Below, piece after piece: positions 27,958 through 35,677 of a DNA stretch of 64,000 nucleotides. A model generated the notes under the pieces. The model had not been told where the DNA came from, did not search any database, and was given only the letters and a program-made list of their open reading frames with translations. This DNA is from Chitinibacter bivalviorum (GTDB taxonomy: Bacteria > Pseudomonadota > Gammaproteobacteria > Burkholderiales > Chitinibacteraceae), in contig NZ_CP058627.1 of NCBI RefSeq assembly GCF_013403565.1, positions 434,001 through 498,000 of the forward strand. Reading direction: 5' to 3'. How positions within the stretch are numbered: the stretch's first letter is position 1; each line of letters opens with the position of its first letter. The translations under genes were made by a program, and so were the position numbers.

Positions 27958-28404
27958 TTAGTGTTTTTTGGCTCTTTTCTTGATTCCAAATTTACGAGTT
28001 GTTTTATTCAATTGTTCGGAACTTGCGTAACTAATCAGATTTTTGCGTGGTTTTATTCTGAGAACGAAAGGTACAAATTGGGTTAGGCATCCGATGAGTG
28101 CAGACGCTGGCACCCCGATAAACAAGGTAAACACATATGCCATGGCCGCCCCTCCGCTTTGTTGCGCTTGCAAGCACTCTGCATGATTTGCCCACATCAG
28201 AAAAGGGATTGAGCCAAAAGCAGCACCAATACCAGATGATGGTTTACTTGTGAATGCAAATAAAATTGCAGGAACTAGCATAATGAATCCAGCAATAAAT
28301 AGTTCTAATGCTTCGCAACGAGTAAAGGCAGCAACTAAACCTTGAAGGCCAAGTGTCAAGGCGATGCAGCCGAAGGCAATAACTCGAACAGTGCTAGTTT
28401 TCAT
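27958..28404 (-). CDS. Small integral membrane protein, unknown
   Basis: A 148-residue protein with about four hydrophobic segments: about 8-28 (VIAFGCIALTLGLQGLVAA), 32-52 (ALELFIAGFIMLVPAILFAF), 58-74 and 86-116 (AYVFTLFIGVPASALIGCL). It ends in a strongly basic cytoplasmic-type tail rich in Lys/Arg. The family is not recognised. The base composition is lower in GC than its neighbours. It converges with dapA across the hairpin at 27902-27948. Confidence 0.65.
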   Translation of the reverse strand: MKTSTVRVIAFGCIALTLGLQGLVAAFTRCEALELFIAGFIMLVPAILFAFTSKPSSGIGAAFGSIPFLMWANHAECLQAQQSGGAAMAYVFTLFIGVPASALIGCLTQFVPFVLRIKPRKNLISYASSEQLNKTTRKFGIKKRAKKH

Positions 28405-28483
28405 TAGTTACGCTCGCAGGTGGATGGTCTATGGTTGCTTCAGTCTCCAGATCAAAGCCGTGCAGCATATGGTAGTTACAAAA

Positions 28484-28503
28484 AACCCGCTCGTAAGCGG
28501 GTT
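28484..28503 (-). terminator. Intrinsic terminator for the nitronate monooxygenase gene
   Basis: AACCCGCT, CGTA loop, AGCGGGTT, followed on the minus strand by a T run (A run at 28480-28485 on the plus strand). It is 17 bases past the stop codon. Confidence 0.88.
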
Positions 28504-28519
28504 GGTGGTGTGCAGCTAA

Positions 28520-29809
28520 TTAAACCGCCGTTTCGTCCAATTCTGGCAATGCGATTTGGTTGTCGGTGCTGAACTGGTAATCTTTGAATACATGTTCGGC
28601 AGTCAGAAGCTGGTAGCGACCATCGGGTAGTTTGTTGGTCGTGTCTTTGAGGCGATATGTATAGTGGCCGCAAGTCCAGCAATCGAAGTTGCGCATATGC
28701 GTACATAGGCAAGTTTTCTCGTAAACGTGAATTTCCGAGATTTTCTTGGCTGTTGGGTTTTCTTCGATGACTTTGTTGTAGGCCTGAATGTACGAGCAGC
28801 TGCCGTTGGCGTCGAGCAGGTAGCCATACGCTTCGCAGTTCGGGCGAATGCCTGAGCCAATGGCTGGCGTGTTTTTCAACATGCGCATTGGGTAGCCGGT
28901 TGGCGAAATTTGATTCACTTCGATGATGTCTTCCGACGCTTTGAAATATTCCTGTTTCACATCATCAGGCAGGCCGCATTCTTTGGTCACGGTAAAGCGC
29001 GTTGCCACTTGCACGCCGCCGCAGCCCATTTCGAGGTACTTGACTGCATCCGAGCCAGTAAATACGCCGCCTGCGGCGATCACTGGCATGTTGTCGTAGC
29101 CTTGCTCTTTAATCCAAGCCACCACTTCAGCGGCGATGTCTTCGAGCTTGAACTCGGCCCAATCCATACCAAAGCCCAAGTGACCACCGGCCAATGGGCC
29201 TTCAACCACGACGTAATCAGGCAGGCGATTGGTGCGTGCTGATTTTTTGATGAACAATTGCAGTGCACGCACTGAAGACACAATGATGCCGAGCTTGGCG
29301 GTCCGGAAACGCGGATGATCTTCGATCAGTGAAAACGACCCCAGGTGCAGACCCGCAGCCAGCGTAATGCCGTCGATGCCCGCATCGAGCGCAGCACGCA
29401 TCCGCACACGCAAGGTTTCTTTCGGGCCATTCATCGTCAACTTTTCCATGCAGTTGATCAGAATCAGGCCGTCGCCTTGTTTGCGTTTCATGGTGGCTTC
29501 AACGTGCAGGCGCGTGGCTTCTTCTAATTGCGCCAGATCGAATTGCACCACTGATTTGTCGCTATTGGCGACATTGAATTTGTATTGTTTTAGCTTGTCT
29601 TTGACATGCTTGGTGTTGTAGCGGCGATCAGTAACCGTATTGATCATGGCATCTGAAATGTGGCCAATACCGCCGAGGCGACAGGCTTCGAGTGCCAAAT
29701 CAGCAGTCGAAATATCGACACCCATGCCACCAATCATAATTGGCACGTACTTTTTTTCATTTCCTTCAAGGTCTTTAAAGGTCAGGCGAAAATCATCAAC
29801 ACGCTTCAT
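28520..29809 (-). CDS. Nitronate monooxygenase / 2-nitropropane dioxygenase family FMN protein
   Basis: A 429-residue TIM-barrel flavoprotein. The N-terminal PIMIGGMGVDISTADLALEACRLGGIGHIS and the central VVVEGPLAGGHLG and VIAAGGVFTGSDAVKYLEMGCGGVQVATRF blocks are the FMN and phosphate-binding signatures of the NMO/NPD family, which oxidise alkyl nitronates or related compounds, or act as enoyl-ACP reductases (FabK). It is longer than typical NMO (about 320-380), because of an insert-rich first half and a C-terminal module with the cysteine set CLCTHMRNFDCWTCG (about residues 369-383) that may hold a metal. Which reaction it performs is not clear. A terminator follows, and a perfect 18-base palindrome lies 31 bases upstream of its start. 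Confidence 0.8.
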   Translation of the reverse strand: MKRVDDFRLTFKDLEGNEKKYVPIMIGGMGVDISTADLALEACRLGGIGHISDAMINTVTDRRYNTKHVKDKLKQYKFNVANSDKSVVQFDLAQLEEATRLHVEATMKRKQGDGLILINCMEKLTMNGPKETLRVRMRAALDAGIDGITLAAGLHLGSFSLIEDHPRFRTAKLGIIVSSVRALQLFIKKSARTNRLPDYVVVEGPLAGGHLGFGMDWAEFKLEDIAAEVVAWIKEQGYDNMPVIAAGGVFTGSDAVKYLEMGCGGVQVATRFTVTKECGLPDDVKQEYFKASEDIIEVNQISPTGYPMRMLKNTPAIGSGIRPNCEAYGYLLDANGSCSYIQAYNKVIEENPTAKKISEIHVYEKTCLCTHMRNFDCWTCGHYTYRLKDTTNKLPDGRYQLLTAEHVFKDYQFSTDNQIALPELDETAV

Positions 29810-29839
29810 TCAATCTAATCCACTGCTTCATGTACTGGT

Positions 29840-29857
29840 ATTAAACAATTGTTTAAT
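29840..29857. promoter_or_regulatory. Perfect 18-bp palindrome, probable operator
   Basis: ATTAAACAATTGTTTAAT reads the same on both strands. It is 31 bases upstream of the nitronate monooxygenase start, where a promoter would lie. The shape fits a dimeric TetR- or MarR-type repressor; no such regulator gene is adjacent in the window. Confidence 0.55.
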
Positions 29858-30078
29858 TTTCGGGCACACAAAATCGCTATTTTTCAGAAGGGGCAATCAT
29901 ATCCTTAAATGGCCTTGCGTGGGGCGGAACTAACATGACGAGGCGCAATAATTTCATCTTTGCTGCAGTTATTTCGAGGTAAATAATCCAGATTCATGCC
30001 CATGATTGTGCATTTTCGGTGCCGCTGGCGATTTTGGGTAAAATAGCCCGAGTATCGAATGCCGCCTGAAGGACTTGC

Positions 30079-31263
30079 ATGTCTGAATCCCCATTTCTAA
30101 ATCAATTAGCCACCGAATTAAGCGAGCGCGAGAGTAAAAGCCTGTATCGCCGCCGCCGCGTCCTCGATTCGCCACAAGGCGCGCGGGTGATGTGCAATGG
30201 CTGTGAAGTGCTTAATTTTTGTAGCAATGATTATTTGGGGTTGGCCAATCACCCAAGCGTTGTCGCTGCCGCGCAGCAAGGTGCGGCGGAGTGGGGCGTG
30301 GGCAGCGGTGCGGCGCATTTGGTCGCGGGGCATTTCACGCCGCAGCATACGTTGGAAGAGCGCTTTGCTGCGTTTAGCGGCAAACCCGCGGCGATTTTGC
30401 TTTCAACCGGATTTATGGCCAATCTGGCCGTCATCCCCGCCTTGCTCGGGCGCGGGGATGCAGTGTTTGCCGATAAGCTCAATCACGCTTCGCTCAATGA
30501 CGCTTGCCAGCTGGCGCGCGCCGATTTCAAACGCTTTGCGCACAACGACGTCGCGCAGCTCGAACGTCTGCTGGCGCAATCGGATGCAAAACGAAAGCTG
30601 ATCGCGGTCGATGCCGTATTTAGCATGGACGGCGATATCGCGCCGCTGGCGCAATATCTGGCGCTGGCAGAGCAATACGATGCGCTGCTGTATATCGACG
30701 ACGCGCACGGCTTTGGCGTGCTCGGCGAAGGGCGCGGTACGCTGGCTGAATTAGGACTTGATTCGCCACGGATCATTTATATGGCCACCTTGGGCAAGGC
30801 GGCAGGCGTTGCAGGGGCGTATATCGCTGCAGAGCAAGTGGTCATTGATTATCTGATCAATACCGCCCGCTCGTATATCTATACCACCGCAGCGCCGCCG
30901 CTGCTGGCCTGCGCGCTGCACGCTAGCCTCGATGTGATCGAGCACGATAAGGCACGCCGCGAGCGCCTGCTCTCGCACATTCGTTATTTCAAACAATTTT
31001 TTGCGACCGAGCTTGTCGATGCTCCGTGTGAATTGCTGCCTTCGGATACCGCCATTCAACCACTCATTGTCAAAGATAACGCCACCGCAGTGGCGCTGTC
31101 GCAAGCCTTGCTCGATGCCGGTCTGCTCGTCGCCGCGATCCGCCCGCCAACCGTTGCCACGCCCCGCTTGCGCGTGACTTTATCGGCGGCGCATAGCGAT
31201 GACGACGTGAAATTACTCTGCCGTGAAATCAAACGCGTTTTAATGGCCGCCGAGCAAGGGTGA
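30079..31263 (+). CDS. bioF: 8-amino-7-oxononanoate synthase BioF
   Basis: A 394-residue PLP enzyme of the alpha-oxoamine synthase family. It joins pimeloyl-ACP (or -CoA) and alanine in biotin synthesis. Visible are CNDYLGLANHP near the N-terminus, GSGAAHLVAGHFTPQHTLEERFAAF, the PLP-ring Asp/His pair in IDDAHGFGVLGEGRG, and the Schiff-base Lys in ATLGKAAGVAGAY. The length matches E. coli BioF (384). A -10-like TAAAAT lies about 40 bases upstream. It starts a run with a DUF2520 gene and bioH. bioC, bioA, bioB and bioD are not in the window. Confidence 0.94.
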   Translation: MSESPFLNQLATELSERESKSLYRRRRVLDSPQGARVMCNGCEVLNFCSNDYLGLANHPSVVAAAQQGAAEWGVGSGAAHLVAGHFTPQHTLEERFAAFSGKPAAILLSTGFMANLAVIPALLGRGDAVFADKLNHASLNDACQLARADFKRFAHNDVAQLERLLAQSDAKRKLIAVDAVFSMDGDIAPLAQYLALAEQYDALLYIDDAHGFGVLGEGRGTLAELGLDSPRIIYMATLGKAAGVAGAYIAAEQVVIDYLINTARSYIYTTAAPPLLACALHASLDVIEHDKARRERLLSHIRYFKQFFATELVDAPCELLPSDTAIQPLIVKDNATAVALSQALLDAGLLVAAIRPPTVATPRLRVTLSAAHSDDDVKLLCREIKRVLMAAEQG

Positions 31264-31268
31264 AAGCA

Positions 31269-32144
31269 ATGCCGAGCTTGAATCTCATCGGTGCTGGTCG
31301 CCTTGGCAATAGTTTGGCTTACCTTGCGCATGCCAGCGGGCAGTATCAAATTGCAGGTATTTATTCGCGTAGCGAGGCGAGCAGCATTGCCGCGCGTGAA
31401 TTTATTGGCGCAGGGAATGTATTTGAAAATTTGGCGCAACTGCCGCCGGCGGATTTGTGGCTGCTTGCCGTGCCCGATGGCGCGATTGCTACTGTCGCCA
31501 GCCAATTGGCGCAGGCTGGGGTGGTGAATGCTGGCGCTATCGTGTTTCACGCCAGCGGCGCTTTGGCGGCCGATCAGCTTGCGGCCTTATCCCCGCTTGG
31601 TGCGCAGTGTGCCAGCCTGCACCCGGCGTTTTCTTTTGCCGACCCCGCCCGCGCTGTCGCGACTTTTGCTGGGACTTTATGTGCACTCGAAGGCGATGCA
31701 GCCGCTTGTGAGGCTTTGGCCCGCTTGGTGCATGCGATTGGCGGTGTGCCGTTTCAATTGCAAGGTGGCAAGGACGCCAAAGTCGCTTATCATGCGGCGC
31801 TCTCGATGGCGGCCAATTATTTGGTGACCTTGTCCGATTTAGCTTTGCAAACCGCAAATCAAGCGGGTATTGCCCCAGAGATAGCGAATCAACTGGTATT
31901 GGGGTTGATACGTCAAACTTTGGTGAATGTTGAACAGCTTGGCCCCGCTGCGGCGCTCACTGGCCCGATTGTGCGTGGCGATGCCGCGACGGTGGCGCAG
32001 CATTTGGCGGTATTGCCCAGCACGCATCAGGCCTCGTATCGGGCCTTGGGCGAAGCCACGGTGGTTTTGGCGGGCGATCGCCTGAGCGACGCGGCACGCA
32101 GCGCATTACTTAATACATTGCAAAGTGAGCCGCGCAGCACATAA
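31269..32144 (+). CDS. Rossmann-like / DUF2520 protein
   Basis: A 291-residue NAD(P)-binding protein. An N-terminal Rossmann fold (LNLIGAGRLGNSLAYLAHASG) and the C-terminal helical DUF2520 domain (AYHAALSMAANYLVTLSDLALQTANQAGI) give the architecture of pyrroline-5-carboxylate-reductase-like or F420-dependent-like oxidoreductases. ATG 31269 was chosen because AAGGG lies eight bases upstream; a GTG at 31260 overlapping the bioF stop is the alternative. No substrate is known for the family. Its place between bioF and bioH suggests co-expression with biotin genes. Confidence 0.8.
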   Translation: MPSLNLIGAGRLGNSLAYLAHASGQYQIAGIYSRSEASSIAAREFIGAGNVFENLAQLPPADLWLLAVPDGAIATVASQLAQAGVVNAGAIVFHASGALAADQLAALSPLGAQCASLHPAFSFADPARAVATFAGTLCALEGDAAACEALARLVHAIGGVPFQLQGGKDAKVAYHAALSMAANYLVTLSDLALQTANQAGIAPEIANQLVLGLIRQTLVNVEQLGPAAALTGPIVRGDAATVAQHLAVLPSTHQASYRALGEATVVLAGDRLSDAARSALLNTLQSEPRST

Positions 32145-32272
32145 AACAAAGACGCGAGCTTTTTCAGCCGGATTCAAACTAGGATTTGGCCCATCTAAAT
32201 TGGCCAAAAGACACGCACGCAAGGCAAGGCCGCGTGCAGACTTGGGCCTGAAACAGCGCAACAGGATACGAA

Positions 32273-33055
32273 ATGGAGTTAATGATTGAAACCAGCGGCC
32301 ACGGCCCAGATGTTGTGCTGCTGCACGGCTGGGCGATGAATGGCACGGTGTGGAACGCCGTCGCGCGCGAGTTGGAAAACGATTTTTGCGTACATAAAGT
32401 TGATTTACCTGGCCACGGCGGCAGCGCATTTGACGAGGCGACGCAGGGCGATTTGTCCTTGCAACACATGGTCGATGCGGTGAACGCCGCTTTTCCCTAT
32501 CCGGTGCAGGTCGTTGGTTGGTCGCTCGGCGGCGCGGTGGCGGCGCAATGGGCTTTGCAGCAGCGCGAAAAAGTTCGCTCCTTGACGCTGGTGGCCTCCA
32601 GCCCGTGTTTTATGCAGCGTGATGATTGGCAACCGGCGATGGCGCAAAAGGTGTTGGAGCAATTTGCTGCGGCGCTGCAAACCGATTGGCAAGGCACGCT
32701 CAAACGCTTTATCAGCCTGCAAGCGATGGGCGACGCCAGCGCGCGCGAGGTGACGCGGGAGTTGCTCGCCGATTTGTTCAAACACGGCGAGCCCAAATTG
32801 GCACACCTCGCGCATGGCCTCAATATCTTGCGCGACACCGATTTGCGCGGCGAGATTGGCCAGATTGATTGCCCCGTACTACTGCAATATGGCGATCGCG
32901 ATACCTTGACGCCGCTGGAAGCCGGCATGTGGCTCGCCAAAGCCTTACCCGACGCGCAATTTAAGCTGCATTACAAAGCCGCGCACGCGCCGTTTTTGTC
33001 GCATTTTGCCGATTTCGTGCAAACCCAGCGCGAGTTTTTACTGAATAATCAATAA
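32273..33055 (+). CDS. bioH: Pimeloyl-ACP methyl ester esterase BioH
   Basis: A 260-residue alpha/beta hydrolase matching BioH: LLHGWAMNGTVWNAVARELENDF, then PGHGGSAFDE, the nucleophile Ser in VGWSLGGAVAAQWAL, the Asp in YGDRDTLTPL and the catalytic His in KAAHAPFLSH. BioH removes the methyl group that BioC adds, releasing pimeloyl-ACP for BioF. An alternative ATG lies three codons further in. A 128-base gap separates it from the DUF2520 gene. A palindromic element (33056-33103) begins directly after its stop. Confidence 0.92.
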   Translation: MELMIETSGHGPDVVLLHGWAMNGTVWNAVARELENDFCVHKVDLPGHGGSAFDEATQGDLSLQHMVDAVNAAFPYPVQVVGWSLGGAVAAQWALQQREKVRSLTLVASSPCFMQRDDWQPAMAQKVLEQFAAALQTDWQGTLKRFISLQAMGDASAREVTRELLADLFKHGEPKLAHLAHGLNILRDTDLRGEIGQIDCPVLLQYGDRDTLTPLEAGMWLAKALPDAQFKLHYKAAHAPFLSHFADFVQTQREFLLNNQ

Positions 33056-33103
33056 GGGTATTGCTCTGAAATCCAGATTGTAAAATGATTTCAGGGCTAT
33101 ACC
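33056..33103. repeat. Intergenic palindromic element (GGTATTG family, copy 3)
   Basis: GGTATTGCTCTGAAATC (33057-33073) pairs with GATTTCAGGGCTATACC (33087-33103): 17-base arms with one mismatch and one G-U pair, and a 13-base loop. It starts at the base after the bioH stop and ends 15 bases before cobQ. It is the best-formed copy in the window. Confidence 0.7.
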
Positions 33104-33118
33104 TGCCAAGGATGTGCT

Positions 33119-34594
33119 GTGCCTACTTTAATGATCCAAGGTTGTACCTCCGACGCGGGTAAATCAACGCTGACCGCCGCGCTGTGCCGCTTGCTGATGC
33201 GTCGCGGCGTGAAAGTCGCGCCATTCAAGCCGCAAAATATGGCGCTCAACTCGGCGGTGACCGAGGATGGTGGCGAGATTGGTCGGGCGCAAGCGGTGCA
33301 GGCGGTGGCGTGTGGCTTGGCGGCGCATACCGATATGAATCCAGTCTTACTTAAGCCGTCGAGTGATTGCCGCGCGCAGGTGATTATTCAGGGCAAATCG
33401 ATTGGCAATCTGGATGCGGTCGATTATCACGACTACAAGACGACGGCCAAACGCGCGGTGTTTGAGTCGTGGGGCCGCTTGGCGGCCAACTATGATTGGG
33501 TGATTGTTGAAGGTGCGGGCAGCCCGGCGGAAGTGAATTTACGCCAGGGCGATATTGCCAATATGGGTTTTGCCGAGGAAGCCGATTGCCCCGTTTGGCT
33601 GGTGGCCGATATTGATCGCGGCGGCGTGTTTGCGCATTTTGTCGGCACGCTGGCTTGCCTGAGTGCATCGGAACAGGCGCGGATTCAGGGTTTTATCATC
33701 AACCGTTTTCGCGGTGATATTAGCCTCTTGCAGCCCGGTTGCGACTGGCTGGAGGCCAAAACCGGTAAGCCGGTGCTGGCGGTGGTGCCGTATTTGCATG
33801 GCTTGGAAATCGCAGCCGAAGACGCATTGCCGCGCACAGTGGCGAATGTCGACGGCGAGTTTCGCATCGTGATTGCAACGCTGCCGCATATTTCCAATCA
33901 CACCGATTTTGATCCGCTACGCCGCTTACCGAATGTACGTTGCGAATTTGCTAACCCCAATCAGCCTTTGCCTGATTGCGATTTGCTAATTATCCCCGGT
34001 AGCAAAAATACGCTCGGCGATTTGGCGCATTTGCGCGCGCAAGGCTGGGATGCACAAATCGCGCGGCATTTGCGCTACGGTGGCAAGCTGATGGGCGTGT
34101 GTGGCGGTTTGCAGATTTTGGGCGCGCAAATTGATGACCCTGAGGGTATCGAGTCGGGAGCTATTTCTGATCGAGGTCTTAGCCATATACCCATTAATAC
34201 AGTGCTGGAGGCGGATAAGCAGCTTGTGAATGTCACTGGCCAGATTGCGGCGAGTGGCACGCCGATTCGCGGCTATGAAATCCACGTTGGCCGATCAAGC
34301 TGGATTGATGCAACGCAAGCTCAATGGCCACGCTTTGCCCACTTGGGCGATGGTCGCGCCGATGGTTGGGTCTCGCCCGATGGGCAGATTTTGGCGACGT
34401 ATTTGCATGGCCTGTTTGATGAGCCAGCCGCGCTGCAAAGCTTGCTGGCGTGGGCGGGGTGCGCGCTTGAGACCGCCAATTTGCCCGCTGCGAATGTGCT
34501 GCTCGAGCGCGAAATTGATCGCCTTGCCGATGCGCTGGATGCGGCGCTCGATTGGTCGCGCGTCGCAGCCGCAGGATTGAGCTTGCCACACTAG
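33119..34594 (+). CDS. cobQ: Cobyric acid synthase CobQ/CbiP
   Basis: A 491-residue glutamine-dependent amidotransferase that amidates adenosyl-cobyrinic acid a,c-diamide at four positions in cobalamin synthesis. The N-terminal P-loop-like domain reads [22 protein letters not shown], then [24 protein letters not shown], typical of CobQ. The C-terminal class I glutaminase-like domain has the Cys in [13 protein letters not shown] and the His in ATYLHGLFD. The GTG start has AAGGA seven bases upstream. No other cobalamin genes and no B12 riboswitch were seen nearby. Confidence 0.94.
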   Translation: MPTLMIQGCTSDAGKSTLTAALCRLLMRRGVKVAPFKPQNMALNSAVTEDGGEIGRAQAVQAVACGLAAHTDMNPVLLKPSSDCRAQVIIQGKSIGNLDAVDYHDYKTTAKRAVFESWGRLAANYDWVIVEGAGSPAEVNLRQGDIANMGFAEEADCPVWLVADIDRGGVFAHFVGTLACLSASEQARIQGFIINRFRGDISLLQPGCDWLEAKTGKPVLAVVPYLHGLEIAAEDALPRTVANVDGEFRIVIATLPHISNHTDFDPLRRLPNVRCEFANPNQPLPDCDLLIIPGSKNTLGDLAHLRAQGWDAQIARHLRYGGKLMGVCGGLQILGAQIDDPEGIESGAISDRGLSHIPINTVLEADKQLVNVTGQIAASGTPIRGYEIHVGRSSWIDATQAQWPRFAHLGDGRADGWVSPDGQILATYLHGLFDEPAALQSLLAWAGCALETANLPAANVLLEREIDRLADALDAALDWSRVAAAGLSLPH

Positions 34595-34704
34595 CGGCAA
34601 GCCGTGCTCATGGCTCCCCTTAAATCCGGTAGGCTTGAATCGGATTGGGATTTTCAGGCGGCATTCACTATAAAGAGCAGTATCTAACTTGCTTTGGGGG
34701 CGGT

Positions 34705-35676
34705 ATGCCTGGCCTAGTGAAGTCCCTATTGATGGCTGTATTGCTTGTCGCATTGACGGCCTGCTCACCGCCCAAAGCCAAAGAGCCTTTGCGCGTCGGT
34801 TTTAATCCATGGCCGGGATATGAGTTTTTATATCTGGCCAAAGCCAAGGGTTTTTATGAAAAGGCGGGCCTAGAGGTCAAGCTTGTTGAACTCAATACCC
34901 TTGGCGATGTGCGCCGTGCGTTTGAGCGGGGGCAAATCGATGTGATGGCCAGCACCTTGGTCGAGGCTGCGATTGCCACGGAAAACACCGGTAAAAAACT
35001 CAAAATCGTCGCCGTCGTTGATGCCTCAGATGGGGCCGATATGATGATTGCGCGAAAACCAATTAGCAGTGTGGCCGAGTTGGCTGGCAAAAAAGTAGGG
35101 ATGGAAGGCGTTACGGTGGATGTGCTCAATGCGTATTTTGCATTGCAAAGCGCCAAACTCACGCTCAAAGATGTGCAAGTGGTGACCCGTACGCAGGATG
35201 ATCTGATGATTGAGCTTGAATCGGGTCGCATCGACGCAATGCAAACCTACCCGCCTTATTCGATCAAGCTGTTGCAAAATGAGCAATACCAAAAGATTTT
35301 TGATTCATCAAAAATCGCAGGCAAAGTGATTGATGTGATTTCGGTCGATGCTACGGTGCTTGCCGAGCGAGCTGATGAGATCAAGGCGCTGGTGCACAGC
35401 TACTTTGCCGCGATGGAAGATTTTCAGGCTAACCGGCAAGTCGATGCACACTTGATGGGCTCTCGTTCCGGTGGTAATGCCGAGTCCTACTTGGCTGGGC
35501 TGGATGGTTTAAAGCTCATCGCCCGTAATGAGCAAATCAATTACCTCAAAGCCAATGGACAACTGCAGCAATCATTACAGGCTACCGGCATGGCGCTGCA
35601 AACTGCTGGCGTTTTGAAAAAGCCCGTTGATGTCAACGCATTTATGTCTGAACAAGCACTAGAGTTTTATCCATAA
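34705..35676 (+). CDS. ABC-type substrate-binding lipoprotein (NMT1/SsuA-like), sensor partner
   Basis: A 323-residue lipoprotein. ATG 34705 was chosen because it starts a signal peptide (MPGLVKSLLMAVLLVALTAC) with lipobox LTAC and follows a G-rich ribosome-binding site. The mature protein matches the NMT1/SsuA/NrtA group (LRVGFNPWPGYEFLYLAKAKGFYEKAGLEVKLVEL; later ELESGRIDAMQTYPPYS), which binds taurine, nitrate, thiamine precursors and similar compounds. No permease or ATPase gene is nearby. Instead the next gene, one base on, is a hybrid histidine kinase. It is therefore more likely the ligand-sensing component of a signalling system than of a transporter (inference). Confidence 0.87.
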   Translation: MPGLVKSLLMAVLLVALTACSPPKAKEPLRVGFNPWPGYEFLYLAKAKGFYEKAGLEVKLVELNTLGDVRRAFERGQIDVMASTLVEAAIATENTGKKLKIVAVVDASDGADMMIARKPISSVAELAGKKVGMEGVTVDVLNAYFALQSAKLTLKDVQVVTRTQDDLMIELESGRIDAMQTYPPYSIKLLQNEQYQKIFDSSKIAGKVIDVISVDATVLAERADEIKALVHSYFAAMEDFQANRQVDAHLMGSRSGGNAESYLAGLDGLKLIARNEQINYLKANGQLQQSLQATGMALQTAGVLKKPVDVNAFMSEQALEFYP

Positions 35677-35677
35677 A

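Noticed and set aside
33056..33118. Cobalamin riboswitch before cobQ
   Set aside because: Only about 60 bases lie between bioH and cobQ and they are filled by a simple palindrome; no B12-box text.
34705..35676. Component of an ABC uptake system
   Set aside because: No permease or ATPase gene is nearby and the next gene, one base away, is a histidine kinase.
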